Made by a program: the position numbers and the translations under genes. The notes under the pieces were generated by a model, which worked only from the letters and a program-made list of their open reading frames with translations, ran no database searches and had not been told where the DNA came from. Below, one piece after another: positions 35,554 through 44,585 of a stretch of 64,000 nt of DNA (its first letter is position 1; each line of letters opens with the position of its first letter). This stretch comes from a filamentous cyanobacterium ESFC-1 (GTDB lineage Bacteria > Cyanobacteriota > Cyanobacteriia > Cyanobacteriales > Spirulinaceae), in assembly GCA_000380225.1 (NCBI GenBank), contig KB904821.1:755454-819453 (forward strand), read 5' to 3'.

Positions 35554-37740
35554 ATGAACGCTACTCGCACTAAACAAATTTCAGAAATTCTCGCAAAACG
35601 TCGCCCTTTGGTCGCAAAAATCGCTCAAGTTGAAGGGAATTTGCGATCGCTGTCTGAGACATTACACCAACTTCAGCAACAGCGCGACAATCTCTTGGGT
35701 AAAGTCAAAGATGAGCAGGTTTTAGAACAGTTACAGGTTCTCAATTTTAACGCGATCGCCAGCGATATTCAAACCGAATTATTCGCCCTCGATAAGCTGA
35801 AATGCCGCATGAATCGCGATACCCTTAATGTTGGCGTAATCGGGCGAGCGCGTCAAGGCAAAAGCCGTTTTCTGCAAAGTTTGACGGGGTTAACCACGGC
35901 GGAAATTCCTGATGGCGATCGCCAACATTGTACCGGAGTTCGCAGCACGATTTATCATTCTCCCCACTTAGATACTCATGGTGAAGTTTATTTTTACAGC
36001 GAAAGAGATTTTATTGAAAATGTCCTTTCCCCTTATTACGATAAGCTGCATTTAAGCCCCAAGCCTGTTACCTTAGATGCTTTTGCTAATAGCGATTTAC
36101 CGGGGCTTCCGGCTGAGTTAAAATCGGCAGAATTTCAAGCCATGTACGGACATTTACAGCGCTATTATCAACATTTACCGAACTACAGACATTTAATTGG
36201 GGCTGCTTCTCCCCGCCAAATTCGTAAAGAGGAAATCCGTCAATATGTGGCGCAAGATACCCAAGATGGCGAACGGGTTTTCTTTAATTATTTAGCGGTT
36301 AAGGAAGTCAAAATTATTTGTCAGTTTCCCCATACTGAAATTGGTCAAGTTGCGCTGGTTGATATGCCGGGATTGGGAGATACAGGTATTGGTGACGAAG
36401 AACGTTTAGTGAAGGCTTTAGGGCAAGATGTAGATGCGGTAATTTTTGTACGAATGCCGAAATCTTCTGGGGATTATTGGGCAGATTATGATGTAAAGTT
36501 ATACGATACTGCTCATAGTGCTTTGGTGGATTTACCGATTCATTTATGGTCATTTCTGGTACTCAATCGCACCGATCAAGATTCTAAGAATGGTGATAAT
36601 TGGCACAACTGTCAAGACTTAGCCAATAGTCGGGCTGAGAGTCATATTGATGTGGTTCAACACGTTATTGCTAATTGTGCGAGTTCCGAAGAAGCGGGTC
36701 AAGTTTTAGACCAAGTGTTGAGTTATCTCAAGGAAAATATTGCGGCTTTAGATAAGCGTTATGCTACCCTGCGTCAAGAAAGTTTGAAGAAGTTACAAAG
36801 CGCGATCGCGGTAGAATTAGATAAGGCGAAAAAGGCTTTATCTCAAGCTGGAAAATCGGAGAGTTGGTTTCCCCAATTTCTCGAACTGTTTAATCAAGTT
36901 TGGGAAGACTTAACCAACGGTTTAGAAGATTTACTGCAAGAACTACGAGAGTTTCGCGATATGCAGGATGATAACTTTAAACAGCACGTTCAGACGGCTT
37001 TACAAACTTGTCGAGAGCATCCCGGACTTCCCACTGAAGTTGAAATAAAAACTCGTCGCAATGAAGTGGGGGGTTATGATATTGCCTATAACCAATATTT
37101 GAATGAAGTTCGCGCTCATTTGTCTAAACAGTTTCTATTCTTAGATGAAGGCTTAAAACAAAGCGTTGAAAAGCTAAAGCTTAAGGTTGCGCGAGTTTTA
37201 ATTGAGCAAGGCAAGTTAGGAAAATTAACCCTAGTCCGGGATGCAGAGTTTCTCAGTGAAATTGCCGTCTTAATCCCTGATACCCTATCTCAACTGAAAC
37301 TAGGTTTTACGATTTTAGCGGACTTTGAAATTTCTTATCGGGGCTTGATTCAACATCGCATTCGTCAGCATTTAGATGACCTGACTCCTGATGATAAATC
37401 TTTGTTTCTTTCTAATTCTCCTTCACCCCAAGAAGTGCTATCTTGTTTGACTTCATTACAAGCCGAAGCAGTTTATAAATGCGAGACAGTTTTAGATGAT
37501 TTGTTGGCTGAACCGAATCAAGCGGCTTTCGCGATTGTCGAAGAATTTATTGACCGAGTATTACGCGCAAAAGGGGTTAAAAATGATTGGCAAATTTTCT
37601 TAGAGGAAATGCGATCGCAAGTGTGGTCTAATGAATTTGAAGAATTGAGCGATCGCACTCGGACTCGTCGGGAATGGTTGGATTTAGTCGATAATGCCAC
37701 TCACCAAAATCAAGTCTCTGCTTTTCAGTTTTTAGATTAA
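35554..37740 (+). CDS. Dynamin-like large GTPase
   Basis: A 728-residue protein. Residues 1-80 are a coiled coil (LVAKIAQVEGNLRSLSETL). The GTPase domain has G1 GRARQGKS (97-104), a candidate G2 Thr127, G3 DMPGLGD (270-276) and G4 NRTD (338-341). Long helices follow (about 380-700), with Leu/Glu heptads as in bacterial dynamin-like proteins. No membrane helix, so any membrane action would be by assembly. First gene of a four-gene operon; the next start is 12 nt after its stop. The family assignment is by architecture and motifs; the cellular role is unknown. Confidence 0.75.
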   Translation: MNATRTKQISEILAKRRPLVAKIAQVEGNLRSLSETLHQLQQQRDNLLGKVKDEQVLEQLQVLNFNAIASDIQTELFALDKLKCRMNRDTLNVGVIGRARQGKSRFLQSLTGLTTAEIPDGDRQHCTGVRSTIYHSPHLDTHGEVYFYSERDFIENVLSPYYDKLHLSPKPVTLDAFANSDLPGLPAELKSAEFQAMYGHLQRYYQHLPNYRHLIGAASPRQIRKEEIRQYVAQDTQDGERVFFNYLAVKEVKIICQFPHTEIGQVALVDMPGLGDTGIGDEERLVKALGQDVDAVIFVRMPKSSGDYWADYDVKLYDTAHSALVDLPIHLWSFLVLNRTDQDSKNGDNWHNCQDLANSRAESHIDVVQHVIANCASSEEAGQVLDQVLSYLKENIAALDKRYATLRQESLKKLQSAIAVELDKAKKALSQAGKSESWFPQFLELFNQVWEDLTNGLEDLLQELREFRDMQDDNFKQHVQTALQTCREHPGLPTEVEIKTRRNEVGGYDIAYNQYLNEVRAHLSKQFLFLDEGLKQSVEKLKLKVARVLIEQGKLGKLTLVRDAEFLSEIAVLIPDTLSQLKLGFTILADFEISYRGLIQHRIRQHLDDLTPDDKSLFLSNSPSPQEVLSCLTSLQAEAVYKCETVLDDLLAEPNQAAFAIVEEFIDRVLRAKGVKNDWQIFLEEMRSQVWSNEFEELSDRTRTRREWLDLVDNATHQNQVSAFQFLD

Positions 37741-37752
37741 GGATATCTTTCT

Positions 37753-38739
37753 ATGCAAGAACTTCAAATTACCATGCTTGGCCCTACAGGAGTGGGTAAA
37801 ACAACACTCCTCACTGCCATTTACGAACAGTTTGAAACCAATGTAGGTTTGACCGATTTACAACTGACTCCCGATGATGAAAGTGCGGCAATTTTACAAG
37901 ATCGTTTGATTGAATTAAAAAGTCTTTTGGATGTTTTTGAAGCCAGAGGACGACAAGGCATTCAAGGCACAGAAGCGATCGCAGGCCCAGAATCATTACG
38001 ATCTTTTACTTTTGGTCTCGGAAAAAAAGGGATAACCCCTTCTCTCCAACTGCGGTTTTGTGATTATCCAGGGGGTTATCACGAAACTAAAGCCAACGCA
38101 GCCGAAAAGAAATTTTTGACTGAATTAGTCCGGGATTCAGCCGTGGTTTTAATTGCGATTGACACCCCAGCTTTGATGGAACGTAAGGGCAAATATCACG
38201 AAAAAATCAATCGTCCTTCACAGATTAAAGACTTGTTCAAAAAGGCGTATCAAGACTTAGAATCCCCTCGGATGGTTATTTTTGCGCCGATTAAATGCGA
38301 AAAGTACCTGAAAAATGACCAATCAACCAAAGAGTTATTAGCCCAAATCCAAAAAGGTTATGACCTTTTACTACAGTTGTTTAACTCAGAACAACTTAGC
38401 CCTTGGATTGTTAACGTTGTCACTCCGATTCAAACGGTAGGAAGCGTTCATTTTTCCCGTTTAGAAGTCGATGAATATAATAATCCTCGCTTCTATTTTC
38501 GGAAAATTCGCCACGATGCAGAATACAGTCCTCAAGACAGCGAACAACCCTTGCGCTACTTATTACGATTTCTGCTGAAACTCCATTTAGATAACCGCAG
38601 TTGGGGCTTTTTCAACTTTTTACGAAGTTGGTTGGGTATCGATCAATACCTGCAAAAAGCAGTTGAAGAATTTGCGAGAGGTTCTAAAACCAGTGGAGGA
38701 TTTAGAGTGTTGAAGGGAGACAGGTGGTTAGATATTTAA
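37753..38739 (+). CDS. TRAFAC-type small GTPase-like protein
   Basis: A 328-residue P-loop protein. G1 is LGPTGVGKTTLL (9-20), G3 is CDYPGGYHE (about 103-111), and a G4-like strand ends APIKCEKY (about 178-185) instead of NKxD. A hydrophobic stretch (VVLIAIDTPALM) precedes it. C-terminal 100 residues are helical and may contact membrane or partner (LLRFLLKLHLDNRSWGFFNFL). It resembles the double-GTPase (DO-GTPase) families described in conflict systems, but that is inference. Spaced 12 nt from both neighbours, so it is certainly co-transcribed. Confidence 0.7.
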   Translation: MQELQITMLGPTGVGKTTLLTAIYEQFETNVGLTDLQLTPDDESAAILQDRLIELKSLLDVFEARGRQGIQGTEAIAGPESLRSFTFGLGKKGITPSLQLRFCDYPGGYHETKANAAEKKFLTELVRDSAVVLIAIDTPALMERKGKYHEKINRPSQIKDLFKKAYQDLESPRMVIFAPIKCEKYLKNDQSTKELLAQIQKGYDLLLQLFNSEQLSPWIVNVVTPIQTVGSVHFSRLEVDEYNNPRFYFRKIRHDAEYSPQDSEQPLRYLLRFLLKLHLDNRSWGFFNFLRSWLGIDQYLQKAVEEFARGSKTSGGFRVLKGDRWLDI

Positions 38740-38751
38740 GAGGAAGATTTT

Positions 38752-39822
38752 ATGGAAACTAAAATAGACGTTTATGTTCAAAGTCGGGGCTTGACGCAAG
38801 ACCATGATTATCGTTGGCTCAAAATTGAAACAAATGGTCAAACTCCTGAAATTCCTACGATTTTGAAGGGGTCTATTCAGGCTGATGGTAAAAGGATGGT
38901 TCCGGTTGAGTTAATAGATAGTCAGAAGTTTTCTATTGTTCTGTTTCGTTTAGCCAATGAGTTGACTTTACTCATTACAGGATTAAAAGCGGGAGAAGAG
39001 CGAATTGATTTTGCCGGACGTTCAATTCGTAACTCACTTTTGATTCGGGGACGATATGGTTATGAAAAAGACTTCCGAGGTATTTTGATTCGAGCTTTGA
39101 CCGAGCAGTTAGAATTAGACTTGGATCGAGTGATTACTTCGGGGGGGGATTATGGGTTTACGGTAGATAAAAAAGCGATTCGTACCCTGGCTAAATTAGA
39201 AGATTTGCAATTTGATACTCAAGCCAATCATATTGATAGGATTGCTAAAAATACGCCAGAAAACCGGAAGGATTTAGCCCTAGAACTACGACAAAATCAG
39301 CTTCCTAACCGGGAAGGTTTACTCGTTGTTGTAACCAGTCTGAAAGCTGGTTCTGTTTTGGAAACAATGGGAGTCTGGCGAGGCTTGTCTAATCGAATCG
39401 AATCAGAAATTTGGCAAGATTATAATAAGAGAATACTCCCAAGTTCGACGGTTTCTCGTCAGTCAATCCTGCCTGTGACTCATAATCAAACTCAGGCAAA
39501 AAAAGGGGGCTTAATTCTAATGATTGTATTGCTGTTAATCATTTTAGTGGCAATTTTAGCTCAGATTTTACAGACGCGATCTATCCCTCAGCCAGAGATA
39601 CAATTCCGACAAGAAACACTGAGTCCAGAAGCCCAAATAACTCCTCACGAAATCCAAATTCAACCAGAAACAGCACCGACTTACACCCCAGAAACTCAAC
39701 CGGAAACATGGAAAATACAAACGCCGACAAGCAACAAGATAGAGACAACCCCAACCCCGCAAATCCCACCCGAAACTTTGCCAACCAACGACGAAAACTC
39801 ACGCGAGAAGTTAGAAAATTAG
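38752..39822 (+). CDS. Single-span membrane protein of the GTPase operon
   Basis: A 356-residue protein of unknown family. Residues 1-240 form a soluble domain (start METKIDVYVQSRGLTQDHDY; later LLIRGRYGYEKDFRGILIRAL and EGLLVVVTSLKAGSVLETMGVW). One membrane helix follows (GLILMIVLLLIILVAILAQIL, about 253-273). The tail of about 80 residues is Pro/Gln/Thr/Glu-rich and likely disordered. By topology it could tether the GTPases to a membrane. The last 115 bp overlap the next gene in another frame. Confidence 0.7.
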   Translation: METKIDVYVQSRGLTQDHDYRWLKIETNGQTPEIPTILKGSIQADGKRMVPVELIDSQKFSIVLFRLANELTLLITGLKAGEERIDFAGRSIRNSLLIRGRYGYEKDFRGILIRALTEQLELDLDRVITSGGDYGFTVDKKAIRTLAKLEDLQFDTQANHIDRIAKNTPENRKDLALELRQNQLPNREGLLVVVTSLKAGSVLETMGVWRGLSNRIESEIWQDYNKRILPSSTVSRQSILPVTHNQTQAKKGGLILMIVLLLIILVAILAQILQTRSIPQPEIQFRQETLSPEAQITPHEIQIQPETAPTYTPETQPETWKIQTPTSNKIETTPTPQIPPETLPTNDENSREKLEN

Positions 39823-40061
39823 TTCAACGGGCTGAAGACTTTATCCCAACCTCAGAAGGGCAAGAAGAAAATATTGCCGATTTACCCCAATCTTTTGAAA
39901 TGTTGTCTCGGCAATTAGAAGGATTGAAAGCGGATGCAGAATGGGGAATATTGGCACAGAGCGATCGCGCACTTTTAAATCAAGTCGAAACCATGTTAAA
40001 TAACTATCTCGAATTGATTGCTGAAATTCGCGCGATCGCATCCGATAATCCCCCTGAGTAA
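39708..40061 (+). CDS. Small helical protein ending the GTPase operon
   Basis: A 117-residue soluble protein. The first 38 residues, translated from the overlap with the preceding gene, are Asn/Pro/Arg-rich. The rest looks genuine and helical (LTREVRKLVQRAEDFIP; FEMLSRQLEGLKADAEWGIL; LLNQVETMLNNYLELIAEI). The overlap of 115 bp is unusually long; no later in-frame ATG precedes the helical part. No family recognised. Either an accessory subunit or regulator of the GTPases. Confidence 0.6.
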   Translation: MENTNADKQQDRDNPNPANPTRNFANQRRKLTREVRKLVQRAEDFIPTSEGQEENIADLPQSFEMLSRQLEGLKADAEWGILAQSDRALLNQVETMLNNYLELIAEIRAIASDNPPE

Positions 40062-40102
40062 AGCAATCCATTACAATAAAATCAAAGCATTAAAATCATT
40101 TT

Positions 40103-40666
40103 ATGGTCGCTCATTCCCCCCACTGGACAATCCAAGACCTTAACGCCATGCCCGATGATGGCGGTTGGAAACGCTATGAGATTATTGAGGGAGAATTATT
40201 CGTGACTCGCGCACCTCATATCCGCCATCAAAGTGTTGCAGGTAAACTTTATTTACATCTCGAAAATTGGTCGGAAATGACGGGATTGGGGAATGCGTTT
40301 CAAACGCCAGGAGTCATTTTTACCCCGACGAATGCCGTCATTCCTGATGTGGTTTGGATTAGTAAAGAACGTTTAGAAAATGGGGTGGATAAGTCGGGAC
40401 ATCTGATTGTTGCACCAGAAATTGTCATCGAGATTTTATCCCCAGGAGAAGTCAACGAACAACGAGATAAGGAAGTGAAGCGCAAGTTATATTCTCTGCA
40501 TGGTGTACAAGAATATTGGGTGGCAGACTGGCGTTTGAAAACCATTGCAGTTTATCGTCGGAATGAAGCCCAATTACAGCAAGTTTGTACGCTGCTAGAA
40601 GGGGATGATTTAACTTCACCGTTGTTACCGGATTTCAATGTCGCGATCGCGTCCATTTTCCAGTAG
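40103..40666 (+). CDS. Uma2-family protein, tandem copy 1
   Basis: A 187-residue Uma2 protein beginning 41 nt after the GTPase operon. The PD-(D/E)XK-like core is visible: VIPDVVWISKERL, PEIVIEILSPGE, RDKEVKRKLYSLHGVQEYWVAD. Nearly identical to the next gene except at residues about 45-66. It may be read through from the GTPase operon, or have its own promoter in the AAATCATTTTATGG leader that also precedes copy 2 in part. Confidence 0.88.
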   Translation: MVAHSPHWTIQDLNAMPDDGGWKRYEIIEGELFVTRAPHIRHQSVAGKLYLHLENWSEMTGLGNAFQTPGVIFTPTNAVIPDVVWISKERLENGVDKSGHLIVAPEIVIEILSPGEVNEQRDKEVKRKLYSLHGVQEYWVADWRLKTIAVYRRNEAQLQQVCTLLEGDDLTSPLLPDFNVAIASIFQ

Positions 40667-40694
40667 AATAAAACCCAAGGATTCAAACTATTTT

Positions 40695-41258
40695 ATGGTC
40701 GCTAATTCCCCCCACTGGACAATCCAAGACCTTAACGCCATGCCCGACGATGGCGGTTGGAAACGCTACGAAATTATCGAGGGAGAATTATTTGTGACCC
40801 GCGCACCTCATATCCGCCATCAAAGTGTCAGTGGTAATCTGTGTTTTGAATTAGAATCTTGGTCGCGACAAACAAAACGAGGGAAAACCTTTCAAACGCC
40901 AGGAGTCATTTTTACCCCCACCGATGCCGTCATTCCTGATGTGGTTTGGATCAGCAAAGAACGTTTAGAAAATGGGGTGGATGAGTCGGGACATCTGATT
41001 GTTGCACCGGAAATTGTCATCGAGATTTTATCCCCAGGAGAAGTGAACGAACAACGAGATAAGGAAGTGAAGCGCAAGTTATATTCTTTGCATGGTGTAC
41101 AAGAATATTGGGTGGCAGACTGGCGTTTGAAAACCATTGCAGTTTATCGTCGGAATGAAGCCCAATTACAGCAAGTTTGTACGCTATTGGAAGGGGACGA
41201 TTTAACTTCACCGTTGTTACCGGATTTCAATGTCGCGATCGCGTCTATTTTTCAGTAG
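40695..41258 (+). CDS. Uma2-family protein, tandem copy 2
   Basis: A 187-residue duplicate of the preceding gene, 28 nt downstream. Over most of the length the proteins are identical; the difference is concentrated in the helix at residues about 45-66 (AGKLYLHLENWSEMTGLGNA against SGNLCFELESWSRQTKRGKT). Active-site motifs PDVVW, EIVIEIL and KEVKRKLY are intact. I use the ATG of MVANSPHW, which matches copy 1, not the upstream frame extension. Confidence 0.88.
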   Translation: MVANSPHWTIQDLNAMPDDGGWKRYEIIEGELFVTRAPHIRHQSVSGNLCFELESWSRQTKRGKTFQTPGVIFTPTDAVIPDVVWISKERLENGVDESGHLIVAPEIVIEILSPGEVNEQRDKEVKRKLYSLHGVQEYWVADWRLKTIAVYRRNEAQLQQVCTLLEGDDLTSPLLPDFNVAIASIFQ

Positions 41259-41273
41259 AATTAAAAGGATAAG

Positions 41274-41339
41274 AACCCCGGTTTCTAGCGAAAAAATTTA
41301 ACTTTCCTGGGTAAGCAGATAAGAAACCGGGGTTCTAGA
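41274..41339. repeat. GAACCCCGGTTTCT inverted pair
   Basis: AGAACCCCGGTTTCT (41273-41287) and AGAAACCGGGGTTCT (41321-41335) form a 15-bp inverted repeat about 33 nt apart, downstream of the second Uma2 gene. The rest of the spacer to 41570 has two HIP1 sites and no supported gene. Confidence 0.75.
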
Positions 41340-41570
41340 AAGTTCTAGAAATAGGTTAATTCTTATTAATTGAAAGGGGTCAAAATCACGAATTATTTGA
41401 CAAATTTGTGAAACTCGCCTAAAATCAAATGTCAAGTGGTAATCTACCCAACTTGTATCAAAATTTCCCTCAAACAGGTGTTCGAGCTGCGATCGCGCCC
41501 TTCTTTAAAAACGCCACAAGCCCCGAAAACTAAAGCCTTCAGCGCCATCTAGAAGCGCGATCGCGAATCC

Positions 41571-41906
41571 TTATTCAGCAGGTAGGAAATGATCGCCAAC
41601 GCAACTATTAATCACTTCTCGGACGTTTGGGGCCCATTGAGCAGGGTCTTGGGGATTGGTGCTGAGGGTGTCAATTTGTGCCTCGGTGATGTCGTCCTGC
41701 ATAAAGCCGGTAAGGACGCATTGACAATAACCGTCAAGCTGCGTTTGGGTGATATTCGGGATTTGAGCCGAGGTGCAAGTTTCCATAAACGTTTCTTGTT
41801 CGGCAGGAGTGGCTTCAGCGCTGTGAGCCATGCGGGGAAAGCTTAAAACCGTTGTAGTAGAAGCGAGTAAGCTAATCGCGAGATAGGAAAGAAAAGAAGA
41901 TTTCAT
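41571..41906 (-). CDS. Small exported cysteine-containing protein
   Basis: A 111-residue protein with a signal peptide (MKSSFLSYLAISLLAST...AHSAEA). The mature part has four cysteines (METCTSAQ, GYCQCVLTGF, INSCVGDHF) and two helical segments, a pattern of small periplasmic disulfide proteins. No named family recognised. The reading frame opens seven codons earlier at a TTG; this ATG fits the signal peptide better. Confidence 0.65.
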   Translation of the reverse strand: MKSSFLSYLAISLLASTTTVLSFPRMAHSAEATPAEQETFMETCTSAQIPNITQTQLDGYCQCVLTGFMQDDITEAQIDTLSTNPQDPAQWAPNVREVINSCVGDHFLPAE

Positions 41907-41984
41907 CAGCAATTGAACAGAGTGCAAGTGTTTCGTCTAAACTAAAAATTCTCAAGATATGCGTCAACTGTCTAAAGACGGGCT

Positions 41985-43268
41985 TCACAAAGACTTGATG
42001 TATTGAGCCGCAAATTGTAACGCTTCTTCAGGGGTTTCCACTTTACCTTCAATGTGAGCGATTTGAATTTCGGTCAAAAGTTCACCAATGAGGGGAGAGG
42101 GGGAAAGATCGAGAGATTGCAATAAATCTCTCCCGGTGACAAGGGGACGGGGATGGGCTGCGCGATCGCTTTCGTCGAGATAGCGATTGATTAAAGGAGC
42201 AACAGCACTCATGGCACGAGTCTCGTTGAGAATGCCGCGAGCCGCCGCGATCGCCACCGTTAAGACCATTGTAAGCGGAAAAACCTCTTTAACCTCCCGA
42301 AAGAAGAAATACTGCTCAGAGGGGATTAACGGGCGTTTGGCCACAGCCAGCAAACGCTCAAGGGGAGTTAAAGCGGTTTTCACTGCGCGAATTTCAGCCC
42401 GAGAATATTTGAGTTTTTTGAGTTGACTTTCAGCCAAATCTGGGTCGCTTCCCACCAAGCAAGCTAATTTGCCTAAAGCCAACCAAGACAGGGTTTGGGG
42501 GTTAATCGCGGTTTGCAGTTGTTCTCCCAAACTCTGCCAAATTTTACCGATTAACCAAGCACATTGTTCGATTTGTGCGAGTTGGTGCAGTTTCTCTGGG
42601 GTAACGCGATCGAGCCATTGGGAAAGTAAACCATCCTCAGCAGCCACAGTAAGCCAGCGATCGCCCCTTTCACTGCTCAGAAGATAGTTTAACTCAGCTT
42701 GCACCCGCTCGGCCGCAATGGTTGTTAACAGGGGTGCGAGTTGACGAAGGGTATTCTGAGTGCGGGGGGCGATCGCGAAATCGAGTTGAGCCGCTTGTCG
42801 ATAAGCCCGTAACAAGCGCAACGGGTCATCTTTGAGGTTTTGTACCGAAACCATCGCGATCGCCCGTTTCTGTAGGGATTTTACCCCTTTGAGGGGGTCG
42901 ATTAGTTGTTGCTGGTGGGGGTCGTAGGCGATCGCATTAATGGTAAAATCGCGACGGCGTAGATCGTCTTCGAGGCTGTTTCCTTCGAGTTGAGCGCAGT
43001 CTACCGTCCCCCCCTCAAATACCACCCTGGCAATTTGTCGTTGTTCGTCAAGAATCACAAACCCTGCACCATAACGATCGGCCAGACGGCGTGCGGTAGG
43101 AATCGCTTGACTGGGTACAATAAAATCCAAGTCAAAATCGGGGCGATCGCGTCCGAGCAAACTATCCCTAACCGCACCTCCAACCAGGTAAATCGGTTGG
43201 GGTAATAAAGAAATATCAAACGGCCAATCTTGGGGCGCGAGTTGTAAAGAATTATAAATTAACGCCAT
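41985..43268 (-). CDS. cca: CCA tRNA nucleotidyltransferase
   Basis: A 427-residue class II nucleotidyltransferase that adds or repairs CCA at tRNA 3' ends. The head domain has LVGGAVRDSLLG, the metal-binding DFDLDFIV and RRRDFTINAIAYD, then the template-type DPLRLLRAYRQAAQLDF and ERVQAELNYLL. The body continues with helical neck and tail parts to residue 427. Both tRNA genes of this window lack an encoded CCA, so the enzyme is needed. Start at the second codon (ATG) of the frame. Confidence 0.92.
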   Translation of the reverse strand: MALIYNSLQLAPQDWPFDISLLPQPIYLVGGAVRDSLLGRDRPDFDLDFIVPSQAIPTARRLADRYGAGFVILDEQRQIARVVFEGGTVDCAQLEGNSLEDDLRRRDFTINAIAYDPHQQQLIDPLKGVKSLQKRAIAMVSVQNLKDDPLRLLRAYRQAAQLDFAIAPRTQNTLRQLAPLLTTIAAERVQAELNYLLSSERGDRWLTVAAEDGLLSQWLDRVTPEKLHQLAQIEQCAWLIGKIWQSLGEQLQTAINPQTLSWLALGKLACLVGSDPDLAESQLKKLKYSRAEIRAVKTALTPLERLLAVAKRPLIPSEQYFFFREVKEVFPLTMVLTVAIAAARGILNETRAMSAVAPLINRYLDESDRAAHPRPLVTGRDLLQSLDLSPSPLIGELLTEIQIAHIEGKVETPEEALQFAAQYIKSL

Positions 43269-43355
43269 CAATCCTGTAAAAATCCATCGGACGATCCATC
43301 AACCCTGGGTGAGTTTAAGCTAAATTAACAACAAAGCCTATTGAGAGCTTGAGCT

Positions 43356-43604
43356 ATGTGTATTTGTGTTAATTGCCATTTTGTCGATCGTTGCGTCACC
43401 TATAATGCGGTAGAAACGCAACACGAACAACCCCATTTAACCGAAAATCCCGACTTTGAACCGAACGAACCTTCTATTAATGTTAATATCCGTCCTCGGC
43501 AAGATTATGTCGAAATGGAATGGGATGTGGTCGGTTGTAAGAGCTTTTTAAGGGAAACCGGAAAGTGGGCCAAATTACGACCGGGGGAACCCGTACCCAC
43601 TTAA
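43356..43604 (+). CDS. ycf34: Ycf34 family protein
   Basis: An 82-residue protein found in cyanobacteria and some plastids. N-terminal MCICVNCHFVDRC carries four clustered cysteines, and FEPNEPSINVNIRPR and EMEWDVVGCKSFLRETGKW complete the family pattern. The cysteines suggest a metal or iron-sulfur cluster; precise role not certain. Divergent from cca, 87 bp away. Confidence 0.88.
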   Translation: MCICVNCHFVDRCVTYNAVETQHEQPHLTENPDFEPNEPSINVNIRPRQDYVEMEWDVVGCKSFLRETGKWAKLRPGEPVPT

Positions 43605-43892
43605 TTCAGTATGTACTTCCCCGTTGTTGAGAGCAAAAGTTATTTTCGGCTTTTGCTCTTATTTTTTGGGTAAGCTCATCCCCATGGCTTTCGCGTCCTT
43701 TCTCAGTCAATGGGTAAATACCAATGACGAATGACCCATGACCAAGGACAAAGCGACGGGAAATTATCTTTTCTACTCCCGACTCCTCGTGATGCTTCCC
43801 CGTCGCTTTCAGTAAAACTGCATAAGTTGATTATCTCCTGGAAATACTGGAGTGCAGCCACACATTGACGGTAATAGAGGAGAAGTTGACTT

Positions 43893-44585
43893 ATGCTGGT
43901 AATCGATCGTAATCTCAAAATTGCTTTATTTAGCGTTCTCTGTGCGATCGCGGGGAGTTGGATCAGCCATCGCTATCTCTGGCTACGGCATCATTTCACC
44001 ACAGCCGAGGAAGCGTATCAAGCCGCTCAATGTCAAGAAGCGATCGCGAATTATCAAGCTGTCCTCAACCAAGGACTGATTATCGATTTCCACGATTGGC
44101 AATTACAAGCCCAAGTCAAGCAAGGAGAATGTCGCGATTTTCAACAATTGAGTTCAGCCCCAAACAGCACCACGTTACTCGCTTATACCAATTTTGTCAG
44201 TCGCTATCCCGACAGTGCTTTGGTCCCCTTTGTCCGCGAACAAAACGAGACATTGTGGCAAGAAGCCGATTTAGCTAACTTAGCGCCAATTGAACTGTGC
44301 GATCGCGTGAACGAACTTGAGACCAATCGACTCATTGCTCAACGCGACACCAACTTACCCCTATTCTACAAAGCCTGCGGCCAAAGCTACACCGCAGCAG
44401 CACAACATTCTGAAGCCGCAGCCATTTATCAACGCTTTCTCGATAACTACAACCAACACGAAAAAGCCGAAGCCGTCAAAGCCGCTTGGGCCGAATCCGT
44501 CGTGTTAGAAATTAAAGCCACAGATTCTGTAGGATGTGTTCGCGAAGCAGTAGGGTGGGTTAGGCGGCTAAAACTCCCGCTATGA
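43893..44585 (+). CDS. Membrane-anchored TPR-like protein with repeat-derived C-terminus
   Basis: A 230-residue protein: N-terminal membrane helix (IALFSVLCAIAGSWISHRYL), then TPR-like helices (AYQAAQCQEAIANYQAVLNQ; SEAAAIYQRFLDNYNQHEKA). The reading frame runs into a type B palindromic repeat near 44547, so the last dozen residues (EAVGWVRRLKLPL) and the stop are repeat sequence. The natural C-terminus may have been lost by the repeat insertion. Function unknown; it is preceded by AATGACGAATGACCC-like repeats. Confidence 0.65.
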   Translation: MLVIDRNLKIALFSVLCAIAGSWISHRYLWLRHHFTTAEEAYQAAQCQEAIANYQAVLNQGLIIDFHDWQLQAQVKQGECRDFQQLSSAPNSTTLLAYTNFVSRYPDSALVPFVREQNETLWQEADLANLAPIELCDRVNELETNRLIAQRDTNLPLFYKACGQSYTAAAQHSEAAAIYQRFLDNYNQHEKAEAVKAAWAESVVLEIKATDSVGCVREAVGWVRRLKLPL

